Positions 1-12,700 of a stretch of 64,000 bases of DNA are shown piece after piece. Source of the stretch: Ectocarpus siliculosus (Eukaryota > Sar > Phaeophyceae > Ectocarpales > Ectocarpaceae). Made by a program: the position numbers and the translations under genes. The stretch lies in assembly GCA_000310025.1 (NCBI GenBank), contig FN648493.1, positions 126,018-190,017 of the forward strand, written 5' to 3'. Every line of letters starts with the position of its first letter. Position 1 is the first letter of the stretch. The notes under the pieces are model-generated. The model made no database searches and was not told where the DNA came from. It saw nothing but the letters and a program-made list of their open reading frames with translations.

Positions 1-1137
1 GGGGGAAACAGAAAACAAGGCACCTGCCTCATGTGCATAATCGTGACAGCATCATGCCCTACTGCCGCGGGTCGATTGGTTATGTCCGATGCCGCAGGGT
101 TCCTCCACCCCGTGCAGTACAATGGCTGCTATCAACCGCGACAAGTCAGCGTGCGACCATACAACAGGCCCCGCTCTTTCTTTTTGCCGTTGAATTTTTT
201 CTTCAGAGAGAGTACGTCTGGTTGGGACGAACCGCATTTTTTTTCTTCAGCGAGAGTACGTCTCGGTTGGGATGAACCGCATCCCATGTTTGGGAAGGGA
301 CCTATCTGAGCGGCGCGGCGAGCGAGACTGCGTTGGCTTGCCGCCGCTTATCTTACTGCACCCTCCCCCCTCGTGCTAAATGCACGCAGCGGTGAGGTCA
401 CAAGAGTAGCGGGACGCGAATAGGAACACGGCCGACACGATGGATGTTGGACACGAGTACACACCTTTATATGGAGAGTCGCGTGCTGGTCACTTCCCCA
501 ATGCTTGCGCCGTGTCCCGTCCCGCCCTTTTCTAAACTGCCGCCGCTACTGCGTTAGGCGGCTGCTGCTGTCCTTCCGTTGCTTCACGCGCTCTGTAGCT
601 GTCACACGTTACCCGACTTTGCTACAGCCCCTGCGTGGACTCGATCACGGAATGACACCCCCAACTATAGACTAATAATTCCAAACACCGTGACCCTGGG
701 TTTCCGGTAGAAAATGAAGCCAAATTCTAATTCGACTGTTACAAAATAAACACCAGTTTATTCTATCTGCTTCGACGAACAAACCTTCCTACATTTCCTT
801 TTCACGACGGTTGACTTCACCAACCTAGCGGGAGGTGAAGCCGCTGTCTTATCCCACACTATAGGGGAAGAACAAACGGTCACAGAGATACTGCTGTATT
901 TCTATGTGTAACGTGGACGCAGGTAGCATCCTGTACGCTCACGTGTGAGGAAAGGACGTTCTTGCTGGTTGTCTGGTTTATCGCCGTGTCCCGGAGCAAC
1001 GACGAGCTGATGATGAAGTGTCCCGACTTGGAAGCAATGAAGTCCGGCAGCTTCCTGTCGTCCCACGACTTGTATACATGCCAGGAGCAGTCCGACCCAT
1101 TCCTCGCAGTCATCTACATTTTAGATTTTTTTAGTGA
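1..1137. other. No gene seen
   Basis: GC-rich, then AT-rich sequence. Short overlapping frames on both strands lack protein-like features. AGAGAGTACGTCTGGTTGGG and AGCGAGAGTACGTCTCGGTTGGG (about 207 and 250) form a short direct repeat. Confidence 0.7.
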
Positions 1138-1195
1138 AATATTTCATGGAAGTCCATGGAAGTCCATGGACTTCCATGGACTTCCATGAAATATT
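1138..1195. repeat. Perfect 58-bp palindrome
   Basis: AATATTTCATGGAAGTCC followed by ATGGAAGTCC and its mirror complement, centred between 1166 and 1167, with no spacer and no mismatch. The inner part is itself made of repeated GGAAGTCCAT units. Confidence 0.95.
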
Positions 1196-1349
1196 CCTTC
1201 ATTTACAAATTCTTCTAATCTCGGATCACAAATGAAGTCACATGACCCAGTGAAATCTGTACCTACAAAACTAAACTTTGTAGGCCGTTGTTGTCGTCGC
1301 CGTCGTCGTTGTTGTTGTTGTCGTCCCTTTTCAAAAACGCGCTGTTCGA

Positions 1350-1790
1350 TGTTTCAGCCTCCGGCTCTTTCGCGAGGAGGGAGACCAAGGCACACAAGGT
1401 GCTGCGCGCCGTGTCTCGCGCCCAGCGCGCGGGGCGGCCGCGACGGTGGCGCAGGGTGTGCGTGCGGAGGTGGCGGCGCAACCGGCTGCGCTACACAAAG
1501 CATAGATCAAATCGTTGTTTTGGGGGGCTGCTGCTGTGTGCAGCTGCTGTGCTCTGTCTGTTATAGAAACCTCACTGCTACGAATCAATCCAGTGCTTTT
1601 TCCTTTCGCGTCGAGGGAGACCGAGCCACAAACGACACTGCCCGCCGTGTCTCGCGCCCAGCGCGGCCGCGGTCATGGGGCGGTGAGTGTGCGGGGGTGG
1701 CGCCGCAACCGGCTCTGCGGTACACAAGAAAAAAGGTGAAATCGGTTTATTTGGGGTGCGCTGCTGCTGCTGCTGTGCTGTGCCGTTGAG
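1350..1790. repeat. Diverged tandem duplication, ~240-bp period
   Basis: CGAGGAGGGAGACC...GCCGTGTCTCGCGCCCAGCG...GCGCAACCGGCT and a CTGCTGCTG stretch occur at about 1370-1560 and again at about 1610-1790. Open frames across it are Arg/Cys-rich and not convincing genes. Confidence 0.7.
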
Positions 1791-1838
1791 GTTCCTGTCT
1801 CATATATACAATATTTTATTTTTTTATATATATGTAGA

Positions 1839-2832
1839 TAGCTCGATCACTGGTTGTTGATGCTTCACAGCAGGGTGGACCAGACGCCGAACGACGTCAG
1901 CCTATTACGGCAGGCAACGACCATGACTGGATGGGATAGCTTCTCCGACGGCCAGCCATGCTACTGTTATTACTATGCGATGCAACCATCCGTTCGCGTG
2001 TCATGCGCCTGCCACATGTCCACCAACACGTACAGGCAGAGCTCTCGCTCCCTCTGTAGTTGTTGCCGCGCAAAGGCGCTCCTCGGGGATCTTCCACATC
2101 GTATATACTACTGGGGTACTACTGTACATGGAAGTCGTGATGGGTCGAGGTACTTGTGATTGCCATGGTCGCTTAAGCGCTTATGTCTTCAAACTTTCTT
2201 AGCCGGCCTTCAAACTTCCTCCTGATAAGTCTCCGTGTTTACTTCCCCGCGAATGAGTCATGTGCAGTTATGACCTGCGCTTTGACTTTCACGATGGGTA
2301 ATTTACCTCCCCGCCTTGCATTGGTGAGTACCTGCGTTATAAGGAAGGATTGCATTAAAGTACGACTTTTTCCCCTTGCGTTTCCTTCCCCTATCCTATG
2401 CGTACCACATCTGTGTCATTAATCGTCGTCGGCCTCCTCGATACTTGTGGATTACCTGTTGAAAATTGTGGGAACCCCTTCATTCCGAGAGGGCCATAGA
2501 TAGGTCGGCATCCGGCCTTTTCTTTTTTTGTATCATGCACTTTTCTTCTTGTGAAGTTTTGACGTTGCGCTTGCCATCGTCGCGTACTAAGTGTTTGTGT
2601 CTTCAAACCTTCTCAGCTGGCCTTTAAAATTCTTGTTGATAAGTCTCCGTGGTAACTTCTCCGCGCATGAGTCATATGCAGTTATTACCTGCGCTTTGAC
2701 TTCACAATGGGTGTTTTTCCTCCTCGTCTTGGCATTGGTGAGTACCTGCGATATACGGAAGGATCGTTCCACGACGCAAACGTCGACGTCTCCTTTTTTT
2801 TTTTGTTTCCTTCGCACTCCTTCCTTGCGGCG
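1839..2832 (-). repeat. Decayed third copy of the 1.8 kb repeat
   Basis: Blocks match the right copy read on the plus strand: GGACCAGACGCCGAACGACG, CATTCCGAGAGGGCCATAG, GGTCGGCATCCGGCC and GATCGTTCCACGACGCAAACG. One block of ~220 bases occurs twice (2175-2395 and 2600-2832), a local rearrangement. The copy is truncated and clearly older than the other two. Confidence 0.75.
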
Positions 2833-3715
2833 GTGGGTGGACATGTGTCATTTCATTACAGAATACATAGACATCGACGCTGCGAACGGACACCTCGATA
2901 GCACCCCTAGGTGGATGAGATGTGAACTGCCCGTGTTTCAAGAGACGGTTAGATTAACGATTCGAAAAATGTACTCGCTTTCCTAGATACGTTTGACCTC
3001 CGAAGTGCAACCCGTGAGTGTTGATATCTGCCTTCCGAGCTCGACTCAATTTTGGGTGGCTGTTAAATCGAAAGTCGCAGCGGAGGGAGCGGCTGCAAGC
3101 ACTTGATGTTAGGTACCGTCGACACCCCACCGCCTTCAATTTTAGTCAGTAGCAGTCAGTAGTCACTGCTCAGGTGTAAAGCCCAAAAGCGGCGCGCCTC
3201 GTTCACTTTTCGAAGAGCAATCGCAATTTCACAACTTGAATGATAGAACAGCAACAGATGATCGAATAAAGTGAGTGTGAGAGAGGGGGAAGCCAGAGCC
3301 TTATTTGCTGACACGCTTGGCACCCTTCTGCCCCACACTAACGAAATTCTCCACGAACCACAAACCCGTCTCTCTGGGGATAGCGGTGGCAGGCCACCTC
3401 GTTCGATGTTAGGCGAGAACTCGGTAAAATTGTCTCACCGGAGAACATTGAAAACAGCAGTTCCCTGCTCCCTTTCCCTGGCACCAGGTTCAGATCCACA
3501 CTCTACTCACACCTGCCCGCCACTTCCGGGGAACAGGCTCGACGTGCTTTTCCCAAAATAAGTTCAGCAAGTAATCCCCGATCGTTCGAGTGCTCGACTA
3601 CATAGTTACAGTACGAATTAAACCCGACCTAGCCTGGTGGCCTCAAGAGCACCCGGTTTCACCAGGGTATTGTTAACCCGACCCGACGCAAATCCCGTCT
3701 ATCCCAAATCTGCGT
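2833..3715. other. No gene seen; downstream flank of the glycosyltransferase-like gene
   Basis: No convincing coding frame or splice pattern. It contains the 3' UTR of the minus-strand gene ending at 3716; I could not define a polyadenylation site. Confidence 0.6.
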
Positions 3716-6700
3716 TCAGTATTCCTCCAGAAACTGGGGAGGGTTGGGCTCGCGTGACTCTGGATTCTTCATAATGTTTCGCTTCCAGAACAGTTTGAAG
3801 CCAACGCATTCATTGAAGTTGGAGATACTGAGCAAACCTCTGATGTATTGCTCCTCGCCTGGTTTGTCCTCGGGCACATGTCGACCGTTCGCCTGATAGG
3901 TGTTGCAGGACGAGGAGAATACGCATTGGATACATAGCCGACCGCAAGATGGGGGGGAGGCGTAGATGCTTATAGAGCAAATAGAGTGTATAAGGATTTT
4001 GTATCTTCTGCGCGAAAGGGCAGCTGGTTAAATAAAATGCGTCTGCCAGTTCAAATATATGCGCCGGAAGCAGTTGTTAAGCACATACGTCGATGGAAAC
4101 AAAACAACCGTGTCTTCAAAAGTGAGACCCCGGTGGCTCGAAACAAAGAGCACATCATCGAACGAGTACGAGGAGCGTGCTCACTTGGCAAACCCACGCG
4201 TATCTGGTGACGTCCCTGCGCCACTCGTCCACTTGCATGTCGTACGGGTCGGTGGCCATCCAATGCATTTCGTCGGGCATATGATACCTTGAAGTTGAAG
4301 AAGACGCACCACGAACCGAGTGGGTACGCCCGAGGCAAGTCACACTGAGAGCGGGACATGTCGAAAAATTCAATAGACATTGCGAGTATGGCGTACAATT
4401 TCTAGAAATAGCCGATATTGGGATTGCTCATACGCGATTTGTGCGGCTTCCTTCGCTAATGTTAAACTAATTGTTATTGTTCCGTTTGCCCTCCGACAAG
4501 TGCAGATAGACTCGGTTAAAAAAACACTCAAAACATACTGCATAGTCTACTTGATGTGAACTCGACACAGAGAAGCGCCTAAAACATCAAAACTGTGACT
4601 TCTTGCTTCAATACTCGTAGAGAGCATGTCTCTTCTCAAAACTCAGACAAACCAAGTAAACATAACAGATCAAGTAGACCAGAACAAACCACAACCACAA
4701 CCAAACCCATGCCATCACACAACAAAATCAGACAACGACACGAAACAGGTGACATGCATTAAAACTTGAACAATAATAATTAAAACTTGAAAGAAAAGAG
4801 CTTGATGCCCTAGTATGCATCCCAACTCCACCCCCAAATCATCGGCGTCGATGTGGTTGATCCTGATATCGTCTTCCTGCCCTCAACTTATTGACGCCCT
4901 CTCAAGGCGAGCTTGTAGCGATACACTCGACGAGAGTTTTAAAATCTAAAAAAAGCACCGGGTGTTCGAAGGCTGCTAGAACTCACCACAGGTAGGCGCC
5001 CATGAGATTGAAGTCTGATAGGAGGAGGGTTTGTTCTTCAAGTGTCCACTTTTTGAGCGTCTTCACACTCATACATTTTCCTCTTCGACTGGCCATGAAC
5101 TCTTTGAAAGGTATTCCATGGCGTTCCGCAATGAAATCTCGAATGGCAGGGTACCTGTGTTGCGTGGTTGCCAAAGTCAGTGAGTGGGCGCAGCGCGGCG
5201 ACCGGGAATCTTCCCTCGAGGGCAGATGGGAAGCGCCTGCCCTCAAGCTGTTCGGCCGATTATAGCAACGTAGAACTTAACCAACGCACACCAGCCTAGC
5301 TTAGGGGGTTGAGTGAGGGTTAGGGTTAGGGTTAAGGGTTGGGTTAGGCCTAACCGCTGTGAAGTGGGCTGACCTCTGGAAATCCGCTGTGCATTTTGTG
5401 CGTGTCTAACGCCAAGAAGAGTATTGTACCGTCTTGAGGGCAGGCGCTTTCCCATCTGCCCTAGCGGGCAGGTTCCCGGGCGCCGGGCGCAGCGTAGTGA
5501 GAGTGACAAACATCCTATTTGGTTGACTATTGAACGACATATCAAGGTTGGAGAAACTGGTTTACACAAAGCGAGTCTCGACAAATTGTTGTATAGTGCT
5601 TACTACGAGAACATCAGGTCGACCTCGCAAGCGTCACAACGAAGCAGGGGAATGTATTGCACATCACAACCGTGAAAAACTCCAAACCACTACTTATGTT
5701 GTACAACAGACTCTCGCCACAAAAGGTGGCCAAATCATCTCACATTTTGCGGGGGTACACGTGTGTGTTGAAGATGCTGAACTCGTGAACAACGTCTTCC
5801 CCAATCGCAAAAGAAGTGCCTTTTCTCCAGCACGCGGACAGTTGTTGGCCTGCAATGTTCAAACACGTTTGATTGCGACATTTGAAGCAATGGCCGTCTA
5901 ATGGGCTGTAGACGGAACGACAAGAGACATACCAGGTACCGGCTTAGCCTGTAGGCTACCATGTAAGTTGGCTTTTGTTCACTATCGGAGAGAGCGCAAG
6001 CTAGACGCCTCCCACCTTGCCGCTCCCTGCTAACGCGTGATACCGATATTCAGTTTCTGTACAGCACTGCGGCACCAACTGGCGAGGACGTTACGCACGA
6101 GGACACAGACCTGGAGATGGCACCTCTACTGCAGAGTGAGATGAATAGAGCTCAAACGGCGCGCTGGCCATCACATCTTATGGTGAAGCGCAGTAGGCAA
6201 GCCGGATACAAAAAGACACGAATTACGGCATGTTCGACGACAACCGGTTACAGTGCACTCAAGCAAGAGAGTAAATCAACCTCGCGCGCTCGAGTAGCAG
6301 CATTTTGCCTGTAATGATCTCTTCTCGGTATCGACGAAACGGTAAAACCGGCTTTCCCCAGTGAAAGATGTGGTCGTAAGTCAGAGGCTCGAACAGGACC
6401 ACGTCGGAGTCGAGGTGCAGAATGAAGTCACCCTCGCAGTAAAGATCGGCTCGCAGCTGTTGTCGGCGGCAGCGGTAGACAGAATTGAGGTCGTTAGTCG
6501 GTCAGCCCCATGATTTTCGTGGGCCGTGAGCGTGTGGCGGACGCATTTCGCTTAAACGAATACAAGCCTGGTTTGTACTCCACACCTGACTATCTTTGGC
6601 CAATGGTGGGTGAATGAGAGTTCATCGGGGGCTGGCTCAAACATCACGACTTCATTGGCGACGGTATGAACGATGTATCATAGTGTTGCTTTCTGGAACG

Positions 6701-9700
6701 AAGCTGTCAAAATAAGGATGATCTCCACCACGCTTCGTGGACGTCGAACTGTCGCAGCTCTGCAACGACATTGGTCACGTATCATCTAGTCCCTCCGCCA
6801 CCCCAACAATTGTTGGTGGTGGGAACAAGAAACCGAAGCATATCTCCGTTGACCAGCCAGGCACGTGAGCTACGTCCACCCCTTGCTGTGTCCCCCGTGT
6901 GATACCCATTAGTAGATCTTCTCCAATACCTGGTTCATGCCGAAAGGCAACGCGCCAAACCTCCACACGTAACTGTACCTTGGAGTACTTCTGCTGAATG
7001 TGACCGTCCATAATGTCGGGCTCGGTGACAACGCGGATGGGGAAAGGGGCCGTATTTTGATGCGGCTTGATAATTTCCTCGAACAGCTCTCCATCGGATT
7101 CTTCTACGACGACCACTACTTCCTTGGCATCTGGGAAATATCTGGCCACCTGAAGTCCGCAAGTTGACGTGAACAAAAGCGGCGTGTTCGAATTTGGTGA
7201 CAATTGTGACGGATTCGTGATGTTTTGCTCGCTGGCGAGGGATACTGTACACCAGATGAACAAATGAGTGGCTGGGCGTCGTGCCCGACGGTACTGTAAT
7301 GTTCAACCGTGAGATACGCTGCTGTTGTTTTGAGCTTTATAAAGCCACGAATACGCCGTTGAACGTGTGACTGATTATGACCGCGGGCCTGAGCGATTCT
7401 ACTCAAGATGTCCTACACAGCTGTCTCTTGGTAAATGCTGACACATGTACAGACACGGAAGAGCTACAAAACTTACGGCAGCATGTCAAGTCGTGTCATG
7501 AGAGGCCTACGCACTAACATACCGTGGGAAGTGCGACATTGAAGAGGACGGCGTCTCCGAAAAATGTTCTAAACATCACGCTGATGTGGTAGTCCTTGAG
7601 GCTCGGCATGCGTTCGAGCTTTCTCCTTTCGTTTTCCGTGGGATCACGTGACGTCAGCGGGCCGAACTCCCAGTGCGGCTTCGTGTTCAGGTGCTTCTTG
7701 TGCATTTTTTCAAAGCCAAGCTCGCAACTGCATAGGACGTTCAACGCCATGTACAGTAAGGAGCGGCCCGATGTGAAGACACGTCTTCCTAAAAAAACGA
7801 TGTTTTTGAAAAGTAAGAAACTAATCGGTGCTTGTGTAGTTCCTACTTGCAAGAAGAAACGACTTCATGAGAAATGGATGAAGGTAGTGTGCGCTTAGTT
7901 TTGAATACTCGTAAAACAACCTGTCTTCTCCCTGATATAAGGGAGGATGCATAGAAGTATCGCGCCAACGAAAGTTTGTTGTGACACTACACGTGTGAGT
8001 TCCACTGCCGATCAAAGGGCTAGAGTCAAGGAAACACTGAGGACATCTCCCCGATACATGAGCCCAGAATAGAGGGAATCCACGTGTTGTTGAAATGACG
8101 TGAAAGATTGACATTTCAGGAAGTTTTGACGTGAAGAGGTTGCGCCGCTTTTTTGGGGGCAAACTCTGACGGCGAAATTTTTGTGAGGAAGCGTCAAAAT
8201 AAAATTTCACCCAAACATAAAACGACGCGAAAAGATTGACGCTTCAAACATCGCCAGACTGTGGCTCACACACGCTTGCTCTGCTGCGGTCTGCTGTGCG
8301 CGGTCAGCAGCGAACACATTGGCCATGCCTATACTGATTGCTCCTAGCGGTCCTGCACCCACGCGTCTCGGCAGTTCTCACGGCGGCCAAGTGGCCAGAC
8401 GCGCGTGTTCGGCGCGCGCGTTCGGTAGATGCGCCGTCGCGAGTGCGCACGGGCTTTCAGCAGCAAAAAGGGGCATAGGCAGGGGAGTGATTGGGGGAGT
8501 CTCGCCCTCGAAGGCAGCACATGGAGAGGAGTAAGGGAGGGTACACGGACTTTGCCAGTCAGTAGGTGCATTTCGCCCGCCCCCTCACGGGGTTCGGTGC
8601 TCTGCTGCCGCAGTGACATCGGTATATACACAGCAGTGCAGCGAGCAGCTGCCTTACTCATCAGCAACGAACGGCAGTTTGACGCCTGGGAAGTCGCAGT
8701 TTGACGCCTGGGAAAAGTCGCCGCGGCAAAGGAGGGAAGGTCGGCGGGATGAGGCGAAGGGGTACACCTAGTCTCCTGGGAGCCTGGGGGTGTGAGTCTT
8801 CGCTTCGGAATGTCGACCCTGGGTGGCAGCCCGAACCAACCTTGAACTCTACCTCCACCATTTTTTTTTTTCACCTCTCACGTGTCAACGGGCACACGCG
8901 GTGCGAATTTTTTCCTGTCAAAACCCTCAACCGTCACTTTATGTTGGCGTCAATCCTCAAAGGTCAAAATTCCGCGTCAATCCATAGTGGATACCCTATA
9001 ATCAATAAATATTTCTGACACATGGTTTGGAGGCGAAAGAGCACGCAGGCTTGCAGGACCAAAGCTTAAAACGACGGCGAGGCCGCCCGGATATACAACG
9101 AGGTCATTGTGAAGTTTACTGCGCTACCATAGCTGCGTATATGTACGTCCACAGTACGCTAGTTTTCAAAGCAAGTGGCGTATCCGCTTGTGCAACGGTG
9201 GGACACATCCCACCCTGTATGTAGTACCGAAAACGTAGTCGTACCTAGCGCCACGGCGGAAACTGTCCACCAAATTGCCAATCTGCTCTGCGACGTCCAA
9301 GCCTTGTAGCGACAGATTAATGTCCAGCGCGCAGCTGAAGTGAGGTTTCACGAGTGGGATGTCCCAAACGGACTTCTCCTTGAAGATGTGGTCGTGGGTC
9401 CACTGTGATGTGTTGACAACACATTTCACGATCGAGCGCGGGCGGTAGAGATGTATATGACTGATGGGATGCTACTAGCACAGCAATGAGGTTCTGTCCA
9501 CCGACATGTTTGTACAAGTCTGTAAATAAGCCATATCTAGGTGGCTTGTCGTCGAGACGATTGCCTCTCTTTCAAGTACACGTTCCATGTCTAAGAAGAG
9601 CCACGGACAACATGCTTTTCGTCCTCGAAATTTTGCCGTAATTTCAAGCAGAACGTTCCGAAAGCTTGTTATACAAAAATTGAGTCCATACACATTACCC

Positions 9701-12700
9701 GGTGCAATAGCGTACATACCTGCGCGGGGTTATGAAAACTTACGCCCTCGGTATTTCTTGCGTACGACAGGCCGGCCAAGAGCTGTCGATAGAAGAGAAA
9801 ACACGGACCGACGGTGGCGGGCAGTGCGTAGGACGATAAACACAAACATATTGCAACTGCTAGTAGCACTGGTGCCCGGCCTGACTTTTATCACCTCACG
9901 CAACGGCTACAAATTTTTCGTCTGTAGGGACTCAACAAACGTACGAGTTAAGCTGAGTCTTTGAATTGCGACATGCAGCAGGACATGGACAGCGACAGCA
10001 CAGAACGTGTATATCGTCCGACAGCGAACTCAAACTGCCTACGGTGTGACATCAAATGACCGTAGTGATGATAGTCGTATACCTCCGGAATGAAGACATT
10101 TTTTTGTAGCTGATGGATACTAGCCGTCGCCAAAACGTAGTCTCGCAGAAGGTCCAGCTCCTGTTGCTCTTCGTCTCCGGTTGGTGGAGCTTCCTGTTTC
10201 TTCAACGACAGGGGCGACCCCACGGCATCGTCTGCAAGCGTTGAAGATGCAGACAGGAGCACCTGATGCATACATCCGAGTGGGACAAACCGAATTACAT
10301 CAGGCCCCACCAGGACCGCCGGAAGACAGTAACAAGGTCATGTTGTATGAAAGCGTACCCGAGAGTGTGAATAACTAAGACTGATTTGGGTGGTTCGTGC
10401 TTTGAGTCGTGTAGAACAAACGCGCGTCACCTTCTAGTCAGTGTAGGAATAGTAATGTAGGAAAAGAGGCGCTGGTTCTTCACAAAATGCCGGTAACATT
10501 TCGTTTGATGACCTTGGGTCTTCTAGGTCGACATTTTTCACCTTCCTTAGCTCCGCGTTCATGCCAGCCGGTAAAATCAGATCTGTTCCATACGTGAACG
10601 ACGGGGCGTTGAATCCTGCATGTTTTGTGGTGCAGGACGACAAATGTGGTTGCGGCGGGACGAAGTTGACAGTTTGCAAGCAGAAGCCAGAGGCACGGCG
10701 CAGTGCGTGCTGTACAACAGGAAGTTCGACCTTGTCAGATCGCGGGACCTAGAACAAAATATGGAGCAAACTGTGTGCTTATTCGCATTACCAACACAAA
10801 TGCAGAGGGGTGTCGCCTGACAAAAGCTGGGGATGATGCAACGCCTCGCTGTGGCACTATTTCTGCTGGTTTCCAGTCAATGTTCGCTTCGATTGAGTTG
10901 CAAAGAGGTCATTGAGCCGGTGTATCCACGAAGAGTTTGCACTCAAGTGATCTAAACCACTAACTCACCAAGAATCAGCGTCGTGATTATGGCACGAAGG
11001 GCGTTGGTCGTATCCAGGTTGTTCACCTACTATTTCGCGAGGGGACCGTGGGCAGCGGACTGTATGAATAAACAGCCGTTAGACCATAAAGACGGCGACC
11101 ACCCGGCGTGGAAAACAACCATTTGTTGTCGGAAGCATGAGGGCGGGGGGCAACCCGCTGTCCGGAACACCAAATGGCCTAAACAAACATGATCGGTGAA
11201 ACAGTGGCGGAGATATGGCACCGGTAAACCAAAGGCGCTCGTGCGTGCGGCCATTGCAACGCCCAACATCCCGGCGCCAGTCATATCTGGGGTTGTCTGG
11301 ACAAAGGGTGACATAGATGAACCGTCGTCCCTTGGCATGCGCCGCTACGGGACGACCTTGCTAGGTCTGCCATCGGTATAAGTGCAGCGTGGGTCTCATA
11401 TTTTCAATAATCCGTATACCGGTGTGTACTCGTAGATATCTGGGACAGCAAAGCACCAAGAGGAGCAGCCACTCGCCTTAGTCGTTGATCTGCCCTGACG
11501 ACGTTACTCTGGCAAAGAAGGATACACAAACTATACAACGATGTACCCTTTACTCAATTTGAAGAGCTGCTCTTGCTAGAGTACGCGCACCTTAGTGTAA
11601 GACACAACCAGATCACCCCTTGACGAATGCGTGTCCTTGGAAGTGAACTCTCGGCTTAGCACCTGGCCCGGGGACATGTAGTAGATGAGCTTGGTACCGT
11701 TGCCGCACGCTTTATCCGCCTTCAAGGCAGCGAAGTCGACGTGAGAGCTGTTCCAGACATGAACACCAGCGCGCTGTCCAACGACTCTATTGCCACGAGA
11801 CGCGACAGAGGTGTGACGGACGCGTGACGGCGACAGGTGTGCATGCGGTGGGAAGAAGGCAAATTGTTGATGTTCAAGGCTGTGCCGCTTTACAAAGTAT
11901 GTGGTGGAATCCTGGTCACACCCCGAAGTGAACAACGTGACTCGTTCTGCGACGGACGTGGTGGTGGTGGCTACAGCGGCTTGGAGAGCGGGAGTTGAGA
12001 AAGTGCGACGCCGCCAAAAATACTAGATCATCCCGACGGTTGTTGGGAGCACCTTCGGCATTTACGACACTTCATCCCGTTTACGGCAAAATTGTGAACC
12101 TTTCGACAAATCTTGCACACCCTGGTGCGTGCACCATAAATGTGATTAACCGCAATAGTGCACATTGTCGGCAGCTTTCTTACCTGTCGTACACGTGGTA
12201 GTCGAAAATGGACGTCGCGATGGACACCCGTACGCCCGGCATAAATCCAAGGACGCTATTCACGGTGTGGTTCGTTTCTGCTAGAAATTCCAGGTACCCG
12301 GGCACGAAGACACATATTTCGCCTCGCGTAATGTCCTTGGTGAAAGATTTTTTTCGTGAAATATCGTACGTAGCATCCCGCACTTCGGCTGATAATTTGC
12401 AGAAGCAGGGGACAGATAGACGGGTGGAGGGGGCGCTTTAATGCCGTTAGGTTTTGAAGTAGATTTGTCATGGTGGCGATGTCTCGTGAATCATGCAACC
12501 ACGTTATTCTCATAACGCACAAAATAACCAACTTCGGCACACAGACATCCGACTCCAACTACTCTCACGAGGTGTTGTACCCAACTTCTGTTTGCTGCTT
12601 GTACTGCTCCTTTCCTTTAAAGGCTACAGGCAGGGGAGGTGCGTCAACGATATGCGGTATATGTATGGGGAACGCGTCACCAGCAAAAAGTACGATAAAT

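Larger units (their letters stand above)
3716..7727 (-). other. Exons 16-22: C-terminal glycosyltransferase-like domain (residues 783-1141)
   Basis: The domain opens with KDYHISVMFRTFFGD (exon 16), then YFPDAKEVVVVVEESDGE and QQKYSKL (exon 17), and the metal-binding-type HLDSDVVLFEPLT (exon 18). Exon 19 gives EDVVHEFSIFNTHVYP, exon 20 SDFNLMGAYLW, exon 21 MHWMATDPYDM, and exon 22 ends in SQFLEEY and a TGA. The order (strand, EESD, LDSD, later acidic and aromatic motifs) resembles the DUF6492 type of glycosyltransferase-A-like proteins; that assignment is from memory. Intron 18 starts with GC instead of GT (6308-6307), required by phase on both sides. Confidence 0.75.

Noticed and set aside
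8090-8990. Possible TIR element with TTGACG/CGTCAA-rich ends in intron 15
   Set aside because: Ends share only short scattered words; no clear inverted repeat or target duplication.
9587-9964. 125-codon plus-strand frame, and other plus-strand frames at 10.5-11.4 and 12.4-15.4 kb
   Set aside because: Considered as fragments of an integrated algal virus or nested genes, but no motif was convincing, frames are broken and several lie opposite real exons.
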